Assembly: GCA_034440635.1 (NCBI GenBank)
Contig: JAOTON010001592.1
Coordinates: forward strand, 418,001 to 482,000
Source: Lepas anatifera
Lineage: Eukaryota > Arthropoda > Thecostraca > Lepadidae
DNA: 64,000 nucleotides
Reading direction: 5' to 3'
Of the stretch, positions 22,357-36,848 are shown piece by piece. How positions within the stretch are numbered: the first letter of the stretch is position 1; each line of letters starts with the position of its first letter. The position numbers were made by a program, and so were the translations under genes. The notes beneath the pieces were generated by a model. It was given only the letters and a program-made list of their open reading frames with translations, did not search any database and was not told where the DNA came from.

Positions 22357-25300
22357 GTGTGAACTAAATCATACAAGCAGGAGCAGTGTAAGTAAATAGC
22401 AACTCACCTCTATCACGTTTTTAAGGCGCTGCAAGCTTCTTACGCCTTCCAACAACCCCATGGGGTTGCTCCAAGGACCTAAAGGAAATCGCCTCCTTCC
22501 TTTGCCCCTCTTAGATCCGGTCCTGAGCCCCGATCTGCATCAACTTTGAATAAGAGCTAATTCCAGCAAGCAATGTGATCTAACTCGGGGATATTTGTTG
22601 TAATCTTCATCAATAATGCGATATCTCATTATTCGATGACATTTGGAGGTCGGAATTCGTCTGGAATAATTACATGAATGCAACACCGGTATTACAATTG
22701 AACCAAGAAATTCTACCGCTTCTGTAAAGTTTAAAACGCCTAGCCAATTGAACACGCTGTCTTTTGTGAAATCTACTCTATGGGTTTCCGTTTGGTTGGT
22801 TTTGTGTAGGTACTAATTATTATGGTAGGAAAAGGAAGTGCTGAAGAATAGCAGCTCTATTTTCTCAAATAACAGCCTTTTAAGAAAAAAAGCCTTTTCC
22901 TGTATTATCTTGCATAGGTCAATCATAGTCGAGAGAATCCAACAAAGAAATCATTTTGGAACAAGATTCTTGATCTTCAGAAGATAAACTCTCCGGCATC
23001 CAGTGAGCTGTTAAAGGCTGTTTGAAACGGAACATTTGAATTGCATGCCGGCAAATTCAAGTATTCACTGCTTTCCGTTTATCAATTACTATATGTTCCT
23101 TTCGGACCGTTAGTCAGTCAAGAACTGGCGCGCACCAAGGATTTTCGTTTGTAGGGGAGACTGATGAAGGGGGGGTGGTGACAGGCTGATGTTTTGACAG
23201 GGAGCGGCGGGTTCCCGGAGGGAAAAATTAGTCGGAGAGGGTACTTATCAAGCAAAAGGGTGGCATGCTATGGGCAGGGGCGGCAAGGTGAGAGTAGAAC
23301 TGGTGCTAAAAGGCAGATCAAGGCTCATTTCTGCCCTCGATGGACGCCTGCGACGGCCAATTATTACCATAACTCATGTCGGGCGCAAGTTGAAGCGTTT
23401 GGGGAGGGGGGACCGGGCCCACTGCCTCCCCCTTAGGTGCGCTACTGGTGAAAAGTTGTTTGTTCTGTCTTGAAAATCAAGCATTCAACTCTCATATCAG
23501 CATACACGCATCCCTCATCCTTAATTGTACATTTTCATATGTTGGGGCTACAGTTAGGAAACCTACCTTGGGGGGGTGGAAAAAAAATTAACAAGATTCA
23601 CATAGACTTCGTTTCGTCGGGCTATCATCAACATCAGAAAAGCCTTCAGTCATCAGTCTCCCCACCGTACTGCGTGTAAACTTCATCAATATTTCAAAAT
23701 TTGGACCAATTCCCTTGAAACCTACGTCTACATTTTACTCAGATGACTCGAGCATTGACATGCAAGTGTGAAATTTAGATAATAGATTACAGAGCAAAAT
23801 AGATAAATTTTCTTCGGCGACCTAGAGTGTCTAATACCGAGTAAATGTTAGGCATGTGGGGGGGCTGCTTATATAACTCTAAGCCCATGCTGACAGAAAA
23901 CTACCATCTCTAAATCCTCCAAGTTGGCTCCTTAGCACCTTCCGTTCCTTATGCCCCCTAATAATGTTTGGCCCGACTTTGTTCCGATTTTGTCTGAAAT
24001 ATTAGAATTGAGGGTGAAAAGCAGAGGCCTAATTCGCCTGGCTCTTTTCCACAGTCATACTTTTTTCTGCAAAAAAATGACGTGAAAGTTCCTTGGCTCA
24101 TGCCCCTTACTGTATCAGAAAAAGAAACATTGCTTGTTTCAAAACTTATAGACAAAACCGATTTCGAACATCGTGACATTTGGTGACCTCTGGTGACCTT
24201 GGTATTGGCCCGATCTCAAATAGATGACAGCGTGCATATTTTTTATTTTGATAGTTTTCGAATGGTGTTTAAAAACTAGATTTAGCTCTTTTAGAAGCTG
24301 AGTTACGCCCTGGTTTTCTCAGCCTCATCTTAGAAGAACAGAATCGCCTTAGATGTGTTTAGAAATGACGTCATAACTCGCTGACCTGGCCTGACTAGAT
24401 GTACATTTTTTCATGAGTTGTTAGTTTGATCACCCTAGAGGCCTGCAAAGCATCGCGCGTTTCATTTGAATAAGCTCGGAGGCAATGGGGAAAACCGAAG
24501 GGGTCCAATCGGACTCCCAGGCTGTGATAAATTAAAATAAGAGTGGGTTTGTAAGTAGATTCATTTTAGCAATTTTGACCGGTTTCGACTTTTAGTGACC
24601 CTCAATGTTAACCTAAAGAACAAAATGACGGATTTAGCCTCGATTGCATCTTTGAAGGATATTTGGTGTTTAAGTGTCTTCTTAATCTTGTCCGTGTTTG
24701 AGTTTGAAGGGTTTTTTATCCCCCACTGTGGCGACGGTGACTCATACTTGTCAACGGGGCGACGGTTGACAATTTGCGCCCCCGGCTTAAATGGTGCTCC
24801 TACTGACCCAAATTACACCCCCTCTAGATCCAAGTGGCGCCCTTCCTAGCAGTGCCCATCACATCAGGAATCCTGGATCCACCTGTGCCTGTGGCTGATC
24901 ACTTCGGAGCTCAAGAAATCACGGGAATTCGTGATGGATTTTCAAAACTACCATGAGCCAATAAGTTCGTTTGGCTGCATTAGGTCTAATTCAAAGGCTT
25001 AAGTTGTCTTTTCCTGCTCATACCAGTATAAGAAACGCGTGTGGCTTATGCAACGATACATTCCTCACCTGCTTCAGACTAGGCGTATAACCGAAAAAAT
25101 ATGCCAGTTTATTTCCAATTTCAGCACCACGATGACGCACTCATCGGTTCAGCACGATTGCTCCATCCCAGACTGCAGCGCTGCAGTTCCGTGACCGACA
25201 CCCCGAGTGACGCCACCCAAGGACGCGCCCTCCCCTTCCCCCTCTGGGCATCACCAGTCCCAGTGCAGATGCACGTCCCCGTCGTAGCCCCTCGCTGGGG

Positions 25301-25480
25301 GAACACAGGGACAGATAACCATCCGCAGCAAATATTTTTCCGTTTCATATCTTCTAACAGATTTGAATAAGAAAGAATTGGTTGTTGACGCTTAAAAATA
25401 TTAAAGAAGTGCATACAATTTTGAGCAGAGTACCTATGTTTTATTTTCTGTTTACGCAATCCTTTATTCCTGTTGAGGAT
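22357..25480. other. Gene-free stretch with repeat debris
   Basis: A fragment at about 24770-24880 (GCGCCC words, then AATCCTGGATCCACCTGTG) looks like a broken inverted family G end. TGACCT words cluster at 24180-24200 and 24385-24400. No exon is supported. Confidence 0.4.
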
Positions 25481-26500
25481 TTAACACGCTCCCTGCTGGG
25501 GGAGGCGAAATTCGCCCCCTCCGGTTTTTTCCAGATAGCTCAAAGACGAAGAAACGCAGAACAACGAAACTTACGGTACCTTATTCCTGATAAATTTTAC
25601 ACATCTGACCAAATTTTTTAGTTAAGGTCATGTCAGGTCAAGGAGCTATTTCAGGGTCAAGTGACCCGACCTCAAAACCTAAAATTACGAGTTTGAAGCA
25701 GCGCCCAGGGAACATTAGCGAACCGATCAGTTTGAAACTTCCACAATATGATAAGGTCATTAGGGTTTAAAAATCTGTTATCTCGGAATTTTGATATTGG
25801 TGACCTAAGGTGGGGTCAATTTTTTGGTCACCCCATTATAAGTCTATGGTGAAAAATAGAATGGAATCGTTTTCAGAAAATACTGGATAGATAAGGCTGA
25901 AAATCCTAAAACTGTACATTCTTACCACGATCTTGGCCATAAAGTTGAGTTTTTGAGCATCTGACCTCTCAAAGGTCATATCAGGTCACGGGAGCAGAGA
26001 GTGATTGTTTTGCCAATAACTTCTCACTGAATTGAGATAAAGCTCCCATTTTGTTTGCATTGTGTTTATATTGTCACGGGGAGTCAATTGATATGCAACA
26101 TGACCATGCCAGGTCACTCTGTGACCCTGACCTAGGTCGAGGTCAGGTCATTTTGACTTTTTGACTTAGCAAGGTCATGTTATACACCATTCGATTTGCC
26201 GCGATGAGAGGAATCCAATAGTGTATAAAGATGTGCTCTAGCTCCCCTGAGGGACGATCTAGAGAGGGAAACGTACACTGCTCTGTTGTAAGCCTATGGA
26301 ACCTCTTTTGACCTATGCTGACCTCAATATTGACCTGAGATAAAAACTCTTCTCATAAAATCGCTTTGTATTGTCAAAAGCTTTCAAACGCCGCCCGTAA
26401 TTTTCCTTTAGCTTTCGCGGGGAACGAGATACGGAGGGGGCGAAAAACGCCCCCACAGTGGGGCGCGTCATGCAAGGGACCCCAGCGGAGCGCGTGTTAA
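25481..26500 (+). mobile_element. TTAA-flanked non-autonomous element, subfamily B (copy B2)
   Basis: TTAA lies at 25481-25484 and again at 26497-26500, enclosing 1012 bp. The ends are CACGCTCCCTGCTGGGG and its inverted, slightly changed copy CCCCAGCGGAGCGCGTG. The right side has a second GGGGCGCGTC repeat about 30 bp inward. It matches the copy at 58273-59288 in reverse. It contains no transposase frame but many AGGTCA/TGACCT words, including direct repeats with 4-bp gaps at 25625/25635 and 25973/25983. TTAA duplication with inverted ends beginning in C is the hallmark of piggyBac-type elements. Confidence 0.8.
25625..25640 (+). promoter_or_regulatory. AGGTCA direct repeat, 4-bp spacer (DR4)
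   Basis: Two perfect AGGTCA half-sites start at 25625 and 25635, separated by TGTC, inside element B2. The equivalent pair in copy B1 lies at 59130/59140 on the other strand. The sequence match is clear; receptor binding is inference. Confidence 0.5.
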
Positions 26501-29069
26501 GTACCTAAACGAACGAAAATAAAATATTGGTGGGAAGTTATCCCACTTTTTATTTAAGGAACAGGCAAAGCTTCACAGAAAAAGCAAACAAATAGATACT
26601 AATATGCTGACGCACTACCGTTCTCAGTTGGCGATGCCGTGTAACATTGGCACCTTGGCAGTAACATTGGCGTCGCCAATGCCTTATTTAGTCTGTATAA
26701 GACATTGGTGTGTCGAATAATCACAACTGGCCTTAGCCAAATAGATGTGCAATTTGCCATGATCCTCCAAGTACGAAAAGGTTAAATCCCAAGCATTATT
26801 TTACAGCATGAAACTGCATTAATCGCTCCAAACGGTTCTACTGCCCTAGCCGATTTTGAAAGTGTTCCGGCACTGTGTGAATCGGGATCTTCAGCTGGGC
26901 CAAGACTGAATATTTCGGGGTGTTCGATTTCCAGTGATTTTTTATATCGTGTGACGAGCAGACGAGCCAGGGCCTTGGATATGTTATTATGACATAACTA
27001 TGCCGTACCCATCCGTCGCCAGGAGCGGTGAGCTGGCGTTTGCCAACCTTGCATTGCAGCGGGTCTGCTCTTCTCTAGATAGGAAATACTCACATGCACG
27101 TGTTTGTGTGATCCGTATTTATATATGTGCCAAAAGGATGTCCATCACATAAATGGTGACTGAGAGGTGCCAGACCTGAACTTCTCCCACTGTTTCCGAG
27201 AGCTGACGCGTGAAGAACAGATCTTAATTACAGGCCGCGTAAGATAATCGAATGCGGATTCACCGTCTTGGTTTCAGGGAACCCACCTCATCCCTGCACT
27301 CCCAGGGCCTGTCCCAAAAATGGTAAATTCGGATATATGGTTTGAATGACATGAAAAATGACATCGAAAGCTCATTATTTGACCTTGACCTAAGATCAAG
27401 GTTGATGGCCTATGATTTTACACCAACCTACGGCCAGCTCATAATTTGACCTTGCAAGGTTTTGCCACATATATTTTGAATCCTTGGCTCAAGAGGAACG
27501 CATAAGTGATTTTTTGTTCTAGGTTCCGTGATTCCCGAGTTATAAGGGATTTCCTATGCGGTGCCGGGTTAAGAACTAAAGCAGCTATGAATACTGTCTT
27601 TGCTCCATTCGAAAATACTTTGAATTGCTCTTTCACAGCATGTCATCGAACTTGAGTCCGGCTAAAAGCAAGGGTACTGTAAGTTACTGGAAAGCACGGA
27701 TTTTACAACATACTCGTACCTTCAGGCTAAGATATTAGGAGCCTCGATTTAGATGATATTTGTCCCGCCTAAGCGAAAAAATAGAACAATGTTTGCTCGG
27801 CCATTTGAATGTTGTTAAGGTGTCTACCGTGTAAAGATTAAATCTATATTGAGGTCAATTGAGGTTAAGCACGATATGTTACCAATGTAATGGGGTGTTA
27901 ACTTGTTCACTAATAGCTTCATAACAGACATCGGACAAAATTTTTAAGGTAGCAATGTCATTCCTTCGTTAGTACAAATTAAATGATGCATAGTTTTCTA
28001 CGCCGGATAAAATTCAAAGGTTGGCCAGACCTTAGGTCAACAAGTTGACCCGACATGACTTGGTATGATCCTGATAGGCACCATCGGCTGGCAGCGACAG
28101 CACAAACACAATGACGGTAAATGAAAACTCCATATTTATTTAAACGAAAGTTATAGGTTGAGCCATCAAAAATCGCTTAACTAAACTCAGATATCCTGGC
28201 AAAGGCAAAGTTGACCGGTCTGACCGTTCAAAGTTTTTAGCTTCAATCTTGGGATTGGACAAATAATTTTTAAAGTTTATCTGAGAGGTAATGCATGCAG
28301 ACACCGCGTGGAACTGTATTGCCAAGCAAGCAGTAGCACGACACGAGTCAGACTCGGGCCGGGGACCCGCTGCATGGAAGGCGAGCATTCTCGCAAGTCG
28401 CTATCCCGCCCATGCCCTTCTATCGGGCCAAACACGCAGGCAACTGGCGCGCACTCTCAGCTCAGCCTGCCGGAGCTGCTGAGCTTCAAGCTTTTCCCCA
28501 CCAACCGATACCATAAAATCTGGAGCTTATGGCAGCGCTACTTCTTAAACATTTCAAAAACCGCTAACCGCTACTGCTACTTTTTGAAAGAAATCACTAT
28601 TTTACTGAAAAACATGAATTTCAAAATTTACTAACCGGCTTACAGTGGAGGTGCTTTGATCTGTACGTTACCACAGGTCATCTATATAAAATCAACATAT
28701 TGTCCTACTCGTTGTCCTTATGATGTACAGTGAATCTCCGATCAAGAGACGGAAAATACTCTCCTTACTGCCAATTAGAACATCTTTGGAGGCGAAGTCC
28801 ATTGACCTAACTTGGTGACCCTACCTAACATGACCTTGCGTTGTAGCTCACAGGAGTGCATACTTTTGAAATAGAAAAGGAACAGCCATACTACGTTCGG
28901 CAATGGCGGCGAAATTACCGCCGCAGTCTCGCGTCCTAAAACCCCAATGATGATAATACTAAGTTAGGCAACGCGCAGCGCCGCCGTTTTCCATCTTCCT
29001 TGGAAAAATCTTAAGAGGTAAAAACGATGCTTACCTGGGTGAAGGCTAAGGTATGACTAGCCCACGGGC
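26501..29069. other. Gene-free stretch
   Basis: It holds scattered TGACCTTGACCT words near 27380 and 27450. The phrase CGAGTTATAAGGGATTT near 27534 recurs at about 43702 beside a SINE. No exon is supported. Confidence 0.4.
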
Positions 29070-29395
29070 ACTAGACCACATCGCGGGGGCGCCCAGGGGC
29101 CAAAAGAGTTTTCTGTGTGTCACCATTGAAAATGTCAAACCATATATGTGTCACCAGCCCAGGTTCCAAAATTTGGCGTGTTTTGCGTTAGTAGGATACC
29201 AATGGATACTCCTGGACCATTCTAGTTGTTGGAAAACGTTGCGATTTCAACTTACAGGGCCCAATTTCGGCGAGTTTGTTCCGCTGTTGATCTGGAGGAA
29301 ACATTTCGGCTTATTTTTTTCACCTTGCCCACCTTGGGCTGTCACCATTTAGAATGCCAAAATGGTAACTTTTTCGACCTCTGGGGGCGCCACTA
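29070..29395 (+). repeat. Dispersed repeat family H, copy 2
   Basis: It is the forward counterpart of 16795-17105. This copy is bounded by GCGGGGGCGCCC-like and CTGGGGGCGCC words, hinting at GC-rich termini that copy 1 lacks or has lost. Confidence 0.6.
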
Positions 29396-29689
29396 CTTGC
29401 ACCCTGCGGGAAGCGACGTTTCAAGGGAGAGCCAGAGCGCAGGGCTGCAGTGTGGAGGCAGAGGTTGAAAAATCTGCCAACTCGCCAACAATGTCGGTGA
29501 CAAAAGAAGATCACGCCGGGAACAACATAAACAAAATTATGCACACCTCAGCGCGAGAAGTTGATGCTCAGCCTGACAATACGGTTTTTAAGATTTTAAA
29601 GGATTCCGGGGTCTGGAAAATAATCCCCTTTTGATGCCAAAGCTCAATATACTGGGTTACGGAAGTTCGGCTGGAAATTCTGTTGGTGA

Positions 29690-29945
29690 CACTCATACGC
29701 GTCGGAAAAGGGGGCCAGGGGGCCTGGCCCCCCACTTTTGGCCAAAAATTTCCTGATCTCAGTCAAGGTGAGAGAAAACCCGACATTCTTATATCCAGCC
29801 GCTGCAGGAGGCAACGAAGAGCCCAAATTCGAACAGTTTTTGGTCCTGACGTTGAAAGTTTTCTGTCAGCATCAGGTTAGGGTTTGGCTGGCCCCCCACT
29901 TTTTTGCCGGTGGCGACACTTATGGTGACACTGATACATTTTTCC
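29690..29945 (+). repeat. Dispersed repeat family R, copy 1
   Basis: It shares GGCAACGAAGAGCCCAAAT and the later block GGCTGGCCCCCCACTTTTTT then GCCGGTGGCGACAC with 35712-35935 and, more weakly, 48925-49145. It also has an internal repeat of TGGCCCCCCACTTTT (29728 and 29890). Confidence 0.5.
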
Positions 29946-32900
29946 GACCTCTGTGTGGAGGTGCCGGCTGAGTTGACTGAGTGCTGGGTATCTCCCCTTG
30001 CCCCCAGCATCTGCCTGCGACCACAGGGCGATATAAAAGGTAACACAAAACCTTTGTCTCCCAGTCACATTATGTTGGCATCATTACGCTTCACGCGGTT
30101 CATTCATAAACGCTACCTGTTTCTTTGATTCAAAATGAATGAGAATGCCAGCCTTACGGGAAACAATTTCTGTTCATCGTTAGATAGGTGTACTGGAGCG
30201 TCACGGATTGGATCCCCGAAGCGAACAGGTGCTTCATTGAATTAGCCCAAGACTTCGGATAGCTGCGGACTTAGGCACGGATTTCCTACTTTTGGTTGAG
30301 CTCGTCTTATTGTGGGATGTGAATTAGTTTAGATTGAAAATCAAGATATGCCAACAACTTGATTGGGGTTTATCGGAGCCACTTGAAGGGAGTGTCCCAC
30401 TTTTATAATGGGTTTTGAACTGAGATAGCAGTTTTGTAGAGCGTGTTGAGAAACCACTATCGGCATATATAATTTCACCCAGAGCTCTCGGTATAAAATT
30501 TCCGCCGGCTTAAAGTTCAAAGTAAAGGGGCCTATTGTCTTATTTCAAACCCTGAAGGAATACCTTCAATATGGTTGCAGTAATCTGATTGGTCGTATGC
30601 CATACGTCTCGTCCATACGCTGAAAATACCATGTTAGCAAGTGAACCAGCATGCAACTGCTTGTCCACCGGCATGTTAGGCATAAAGTTGTCCGGTTCAG
30701 GGCGTTATTGGGTCAAAATTAGGCCAATAACTGCAATACACATAATATCCTCCCTCCCCGTACTTATACAAACAAGAGTTAAATGTTTTTGTCAAAATCC
30801 AACTCTGAAACTGTTTACTTATATCAGACATATGCATAATCTTTCTGCCACAGAATAAACTCGGCTACCGTAGTGACACCTGACGTGCAGTTCTTGCACC
30901 AGTGTTTCTTCTTGTACTGCATGCTATTTTCGCCGTGCGGAAATGCTCTGAATGGAGTTTATAGCGAGTCTATGATCAACGTTTGGGATTTCGCTGATTA
31001 TCAAGTGTTATTTTGATGACGTCACATATTGTTGAAAAAAGGATATATTTCTGTTTTTAGCGCATAAAAGTGAGGACAAATTCTTTTTCCTGTTTTTCAG
31101 ACCTCTCTTATTCTTAAAATGTTCTTTTTAGGATTTTCACAAAGTGGTCCACTCCGTTTTAAGATTTGAAACGGATCGAATCCGAACTGAATTAGAATTT
31201 CTTAGCCCAAACTCACTCTTAAGTATAGAGCATTGCGTATGTGAAGGTCAAACTATTCTATGCTGTAAAACTTCAACAACCCTTTCCCAAAGTTTTCAAT
31301 TTTTTTAATTCACATTTTCCCCCGATTTTTTATTAAGAATGCGTGCTTCTGCAGTTCAGAGGTGCAGAAAGTATGCTGGCTGTCACAAACTCAATGCGAC
31401 GTATGCCTCCTCTGTCACACAGAGCTGGAAATAATAATTTTATACTTGAATACTATTTCCAATATGCTGAATGTCCTCTACCTGTCCCTTACTTTTTGCA
31501 GCAGACAAGGTTCTAGCACCAAACCATTACAGCATGAAAGTAGTAAGTTTTCATTTATAGATCATGTTTTTGTTTTTGGAAGGAAAATTTCCAATTATGG
31601 GTCATTTTTACCAGTATTGGGGTCATAACTATTATTGGCAACTCTGACTGCAGTTTCCCCAATGACATGCATTTCCTTTTTGAAGAAGTTTGCATTTTTG
31701 AAAGGAGTGTTTCCAATTATGGTACTTTTCCACATGATTACATGTAGCAATTATCATGAAAATAGTCATTATTGGGAACATACCTATTAATGGGAGCATA
31801 CATGTACACACAAATGGGAACCCTAACCGCAGCTTCCCCCCACTAAACTTCTATCTCACATATCAACAAAAGGGAAAAAATGTCAATGTCAACATAGTAT
31901 TTGAATCTACCTAAAATGTGTTGGTAAAGTGGCCCTTAGGTAGCATTTTTATAAACACATCAAATGCTTAAAATTTGCATCCCACTCACGATCATTACCT
32001 GCCTGGTCATTCCTTTTTGCAGTAAAAACTCCGAGGCAACTAGCCTGCATAGATGTAAAATTATGTCTATTGCCCTAATAGGTACAGAGGTATTGGAATT
32101 CACATATCAAAGAAAGATCCAGTGTAGTCAAAATCCTGCTTTAACTTGTTGTGCTTGTGAAATATTAGGAAATGTGTTGTGTATGCAATGTGCTGCACAT
32201 GAATACATGTATGTATGGAAGTAACTCCATGCAGTTCAGGTCCTGAGCGCTGCTTACCACCATTGGTAGTAAGCAACACACCCCCGACCAGCGTTTTTCG
32301 AAGTCTATTTGTTTCTGAGATTTGCTGTGATTTTCTGAGATAGAAGGGGGTCTACTCGGACCCCTCCAGTGCATGTTAGTTCCAGGCCCCTCTCCAGCGT
32401 GAGTGTTAACACTTTGTGGAGGACTGCATTAGCACACATTTGCTATCTGTACAATATTGATATGATAATTTGATCATGAAAACTCACCTGAATCACTGTT
32501 GTTGCCAGCCTGTTGCTGGCGCCAACTCTCCCAACTTCCTCCAGCTCCAAATCTATCTAACCAATCTAGGGCACAAATAAACTAAGGCACAAGCAGGCTA
32601 AGGAATGAAAAACCAAGCTTGATATGGGAAAGTGCATCAGTCTTACAATAGCCTAAATTCATCTTAGATTAGCCATGGGCAGCAATATTTGTTCTAGCTA
32701 GTTTTAGCCTGCACTTATCTAAAAAATACCTAATGAATATGCCCTCAAAATAAGTGGCTTCCCGCCTGTTTAAATTTTTGGCAGGCTCTACATCACATAA
32801 ACATTTCTAACTTGTCTTGTCGCTGTTGCGCAGTTTAAGTAGAATTGCTGCCCAGCTATGTTTATTTTCTCACTCACTTAGTACTTTTATTAGTAGCTTT

Positions 32901-35429
32901 TAGGCGTACTTAATACTAAATTCGAAGAAATAGGGGCCAATAAATCGAAGACACTCAAACTGTAAATATGATTTACCCTGAAAAAATGGACAGAGAAGTA
33001 CTTAATAAAGCATCTACGTTATCGTTAATGCCTTAAATATGCCCACAATCGTGTATTTCTCGAAAAAAATGACTGTCACATTTCCGGTATCTAGGCGACA
33101 ACTTTCTGGCAACTACTAACATTCGGCATCATTGGGCTGCATGTTAAAATCTGGCAACTGTGACAGCGGTTTCCGGGTTTTCTGCAGCGGGGGTCCCTCG
33201 TTTTAGTAGAAACTGAACACAGTACCAATATTGTATTACTAATAGTACGCTGTGCAATTGAAGAACAGAGCTGCTAAGTTAAAATATTCCCCTACACGCT
33301 TCATTCTCTATTTCGAAAATATGGGGTTTGATCTTAAGCCATACAGTCAGGATCGCTATTTTGTCACAATTATGCACCTCAATTTTCGTTAATGTGTCAC
33401 AAACTCCGGTAGCCGAGTTGGCAAGTTTCTGCACCTCTGCTGCAGTTTACTCACATTTTTCTCATTCAGTGAACATTTTTATCTACATCTGTACCTATTT
33501 AGTTGATTTAAATTCAAACACATCGAAATCCAGGGTTAGGGCAATCAAATGTGGCCCAATACCAAAGTACCTGTATACTGTGCAAGTGCATACTGTGACC
33601 TTTTGTCATACCGGCACACATGCTGCACCGCCAAATGCGTCTTGAATGAAACTTGGTAGACTGTGCCGTCGGGCACACACCGATCTTGGTTATAGCGCGC
33701 CGCACTGCATGAACCGTCTGTGGCCAGGGGTGTGGATTTATATCTTTTTGGGGCTGCCTGGCACCCCCAATGAAACGTTAAGTTTCTGTTTAAAATTCCT
33801 TTAAATTTAATTCCTCATCATTTTCATAACTTTAAAGTGGTTTAATGTGCTTCAGTAGGCCTGTGCGAGGGCCAAACAAAGAAAATGTTGTGCTATCTGT
33901 TTTTGTGCGATGGTTATTGGTATTCTTTCAAATTTGGTCACCCCCAATGATTTCCGAAAATCCACACCCTGTCTGTGGCTTTACCTACTCGTCCGCCAGA
34001 CCTGGGCCAACGCCAGCTTCTGCTGCGGGACCCGTTGTCAAAGGCTTGAACTAAGGGTGGAGATCTGGGTCGAGGGTGGGGTGGGAGGCCAGGATCCCCT
34101 GGATTTTGGGTATCCCGTAGACTTTGTATAAGGCTTGTATTTCCGTTCCAGCATTAAACCATCCAGGACCGAGAAGAGATCTCCAGCCTTGACTTGAACC
34201 ATAAGCGTCACTACCAGTGAAAAAGAGAGAGAGAGAAAAAGGCACTTTGTATGTCCACCTATTGTCTATACTTTTAGAGTGCCTTTTAAGCCATGGAGAG
34301 GCTGATACCTACTGTGTAAAATGAAAATATGGAAGTGATTGATGATGTAAGCAACGATTTCAAATAGCCATAATCAGCAAACTTCAGCCGTAAGTGGGCT
34401 TTGGCTTGCAGTCGTTCGCGTATAGTAAACAACACAAATAGGAGCCAGTCAGTCTCCAACCTGCTGCTGCACAAAACAACTTTCCCCACGAAAACAAAAA
34501 AGGAAAATATTTTAGTTCATCCAAGGTCGGATTTAAACTGACGATTTGGACAGGCAACAGGGCCCAAAATCGTGAAAAAAATCGTTTAAAGAAAATCGAA
34601 AAAAATTGGGATTTGGCGGGAGGGCAATTGCCCGGTTTAACCCTCCCCCCTCCCCTCAACAGTTCTACAATCTTACACACATATTTACACAATTATCCGA
34701 CTTTTTCTCAGGTTGGCTGGAATAGTTTTTTTAATAAGAAGTGAGGGGGCCAGGCCCCCTGCCGCCTGCTCCCCTATTACATCGCGTGTTACTTAAAAGA
34801 GCGCAGTATATTTTTCTATTTTTTATGAGCTTTTCCTATGAGTGAAGACGAAAATTTCGTCGATAGCTAGGAAACACTCATTTTTCCAGCTCTCATACTG
34901 ACCGCAGAGTATGTGATAGTAGAACGGAGAACAGATATGGATCCACGATTTATATCTGCTCAATGATTCTCGCTTTGAAAGCACCTAAACCATTTCACCT
35001 GAGTCCGCCCTTGCCTTAAGGTATGTACATTCTCATCATACTTCTCATGTTTCAGTAGCTTCTAGCGCCCTGGCATTGACGCGTCTAAAATTGTGAGGAT
35101 ATGACGCCAGTAGACTGTTTCTAGCTATCCTATTTTCTGAGATGGACAAGGTTATTTAAGTAGTAGCTTTGAATTGTTTTGAACGCAATTAACCAATTAT
35201 TGACCTGAAAACAACAGAGGTGAGTTCCATTGTATTTCTGACGAGCTCTGGTCTCTTTGCACATCCTCCTAGCCCTCTTAGCTGTTTTGAGCTAGATGGG
35301 GCCATTCGTGGTCCCCCACCATGCCGTAGCTGTTTCTTACCTGTTACCCTCGCAAAGTTTAAAACAAAACTTGCTTGTCTGTGCCAGGTATTTTTTCATA
35401 CACTTCAGCGAATATCAAAAATCAAACAT
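29946..35429. other. Gene-free stretch
   Basis: No exon is supported. A degenerate duplication is visible at about 31555-31860: TTTCCAATTATGG, an ATTATTGGGA-like word and GCAGTTTCCCC recur about 170-190 bp apart. A (GA)n patch lies at about 34223. Confidence 0.4.
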
Positions 35430-35454
35430 CTATTTATTTATTTATTTATTTATT
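35430..35454. repeat. (TTTA)n microsatellite
   Basis: A run of about six TTTA units. Confidence 0.85.
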
Positions 35455-35711
35455 TCACATTCAAGGGCAACTCCATCAAACGATGGCTATTCTTCACCCC
35501 GGGTCGAGTTAAATGAAAACAAAACGATGGAAACAAACCAAACACAACTAGACGCTCACTATTGCATGCACACACTTGTCCAGACTGTTGGTTAAGCATC
35601 ATTCAGCTGCTGCTCGGGGAGAAGTGACACAATCTAGCAGAGATTCTCCCTAATGGTAGCATAGCCTACCTCTTAAGCTGCGCAGTGAAGGAGCAGCCGA
35701 CGTATGCCTCA

Positions 35712-35935
35712 GAGAAGGGAGAAAGTTGGGAGACCTGGCTCCTTCATGTTTCATTAAGAAATCCAAAATTCAGCTAATCTGGGAAGAAGTGGAAACTTTT
35801 CGTGACCAGCCGGTGTGCAAGGCAGCAACGAACCCAAATCCGATGATTGACTCTAGGGGAAAAGTTGTTTGTTGCCTGACCGGCCCTCTCACCTTTTGCT
35901 GGTGGCGCCTCTTGTGGTAGCCGATATCCCAGGAA
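35712..35935 (+). repeat. Dispersed repeat family R, copy 2
   Basis: GTGCAAGGCAGCAACGAACC and the following AAATCCGATGA, then the GCTGGTGGCGCCTCTTG block, align with 48925-49145 and 29690-29945. No coding capacity. Confidence 0.5.
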
Positions 35936-36848
35936 AACAAGGCTTGCGAGCAGCCATGTGGGACCAATCGTTAAGCTTCTGGCTGGGGCTTAGTATCTAA
36001 GAAATGGGACCTCCCATGCGGCGAAGGAAGGTCCCAAAGACCACAGGGAGGCAAATTATCCATAAAAGGAAAGACGAGTGGAATATACTGACTGTATACG
36101 AATAATAATATGGCAACGATCCTAGTAACAGGAATTCACGCCAAAGAACATGAACCGAATCCTATAGAAATAGTCAGAGGAAATGCCTAGGTGCTCTGGC
36201 ATTAATAAATCAATAAAGGTCTCGAGTCAAATTATTCCGATAAATAATCAGGCCATGGAAATTCCAGCAAAATCAAATAAATAAACATATCCCGAATACA
36301 GACAACGAATGTAAAAAACAAACTGTATCATAGTGCTACTAGGCATGGCTGGTGTACTCGATTCTTAAAAATCGCATGTGGAGTTTTATCCGATAGCTAT
36401 TAAATACGGCAGAAGGGTGAACAGTGCTGGGCAGAAAAGTAACGCTAGGCACATGAACGCATGAATAGTAACGCTAGGCAGAACCAAATTGTTCTGTTTT
36501 TTATTCCGACCGTTTTCTGTGATTCAAACAAATCGTGTGTTGCCTTTTCTCCCTCATTTCTGCCGCTGTCAAAATTGAATCATGCATGCAGGTGAGTGGC
36601 TAACATTCAAAAAGCCATAAGAGTCCCCAGATTTCAATGGTCTGAGGAGAATTCTCGGGACGGAAGAAGGAGCGGTGAACACGATGAGCCAGCCGAGCCG
36701 CGCGCGCTGCAGCGCGTTCGCCGAGACTGCCGCTGCACTGTGACCCCTGCTCTCTGCAGCATCCTGCCGCACGCTCGCCATTCGCTACGAAAGTAAAAGG
36801 GACGCTGGGCCACACCACCCTACTCCAAAACTGTAGAGAAAGTATGTG

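Noticed and set aside
25481..26500. Autonomous piggyBac element
   Set aside because: No transposase-like frame of useful length on either strand; only the termini and TTAA flanks fit.
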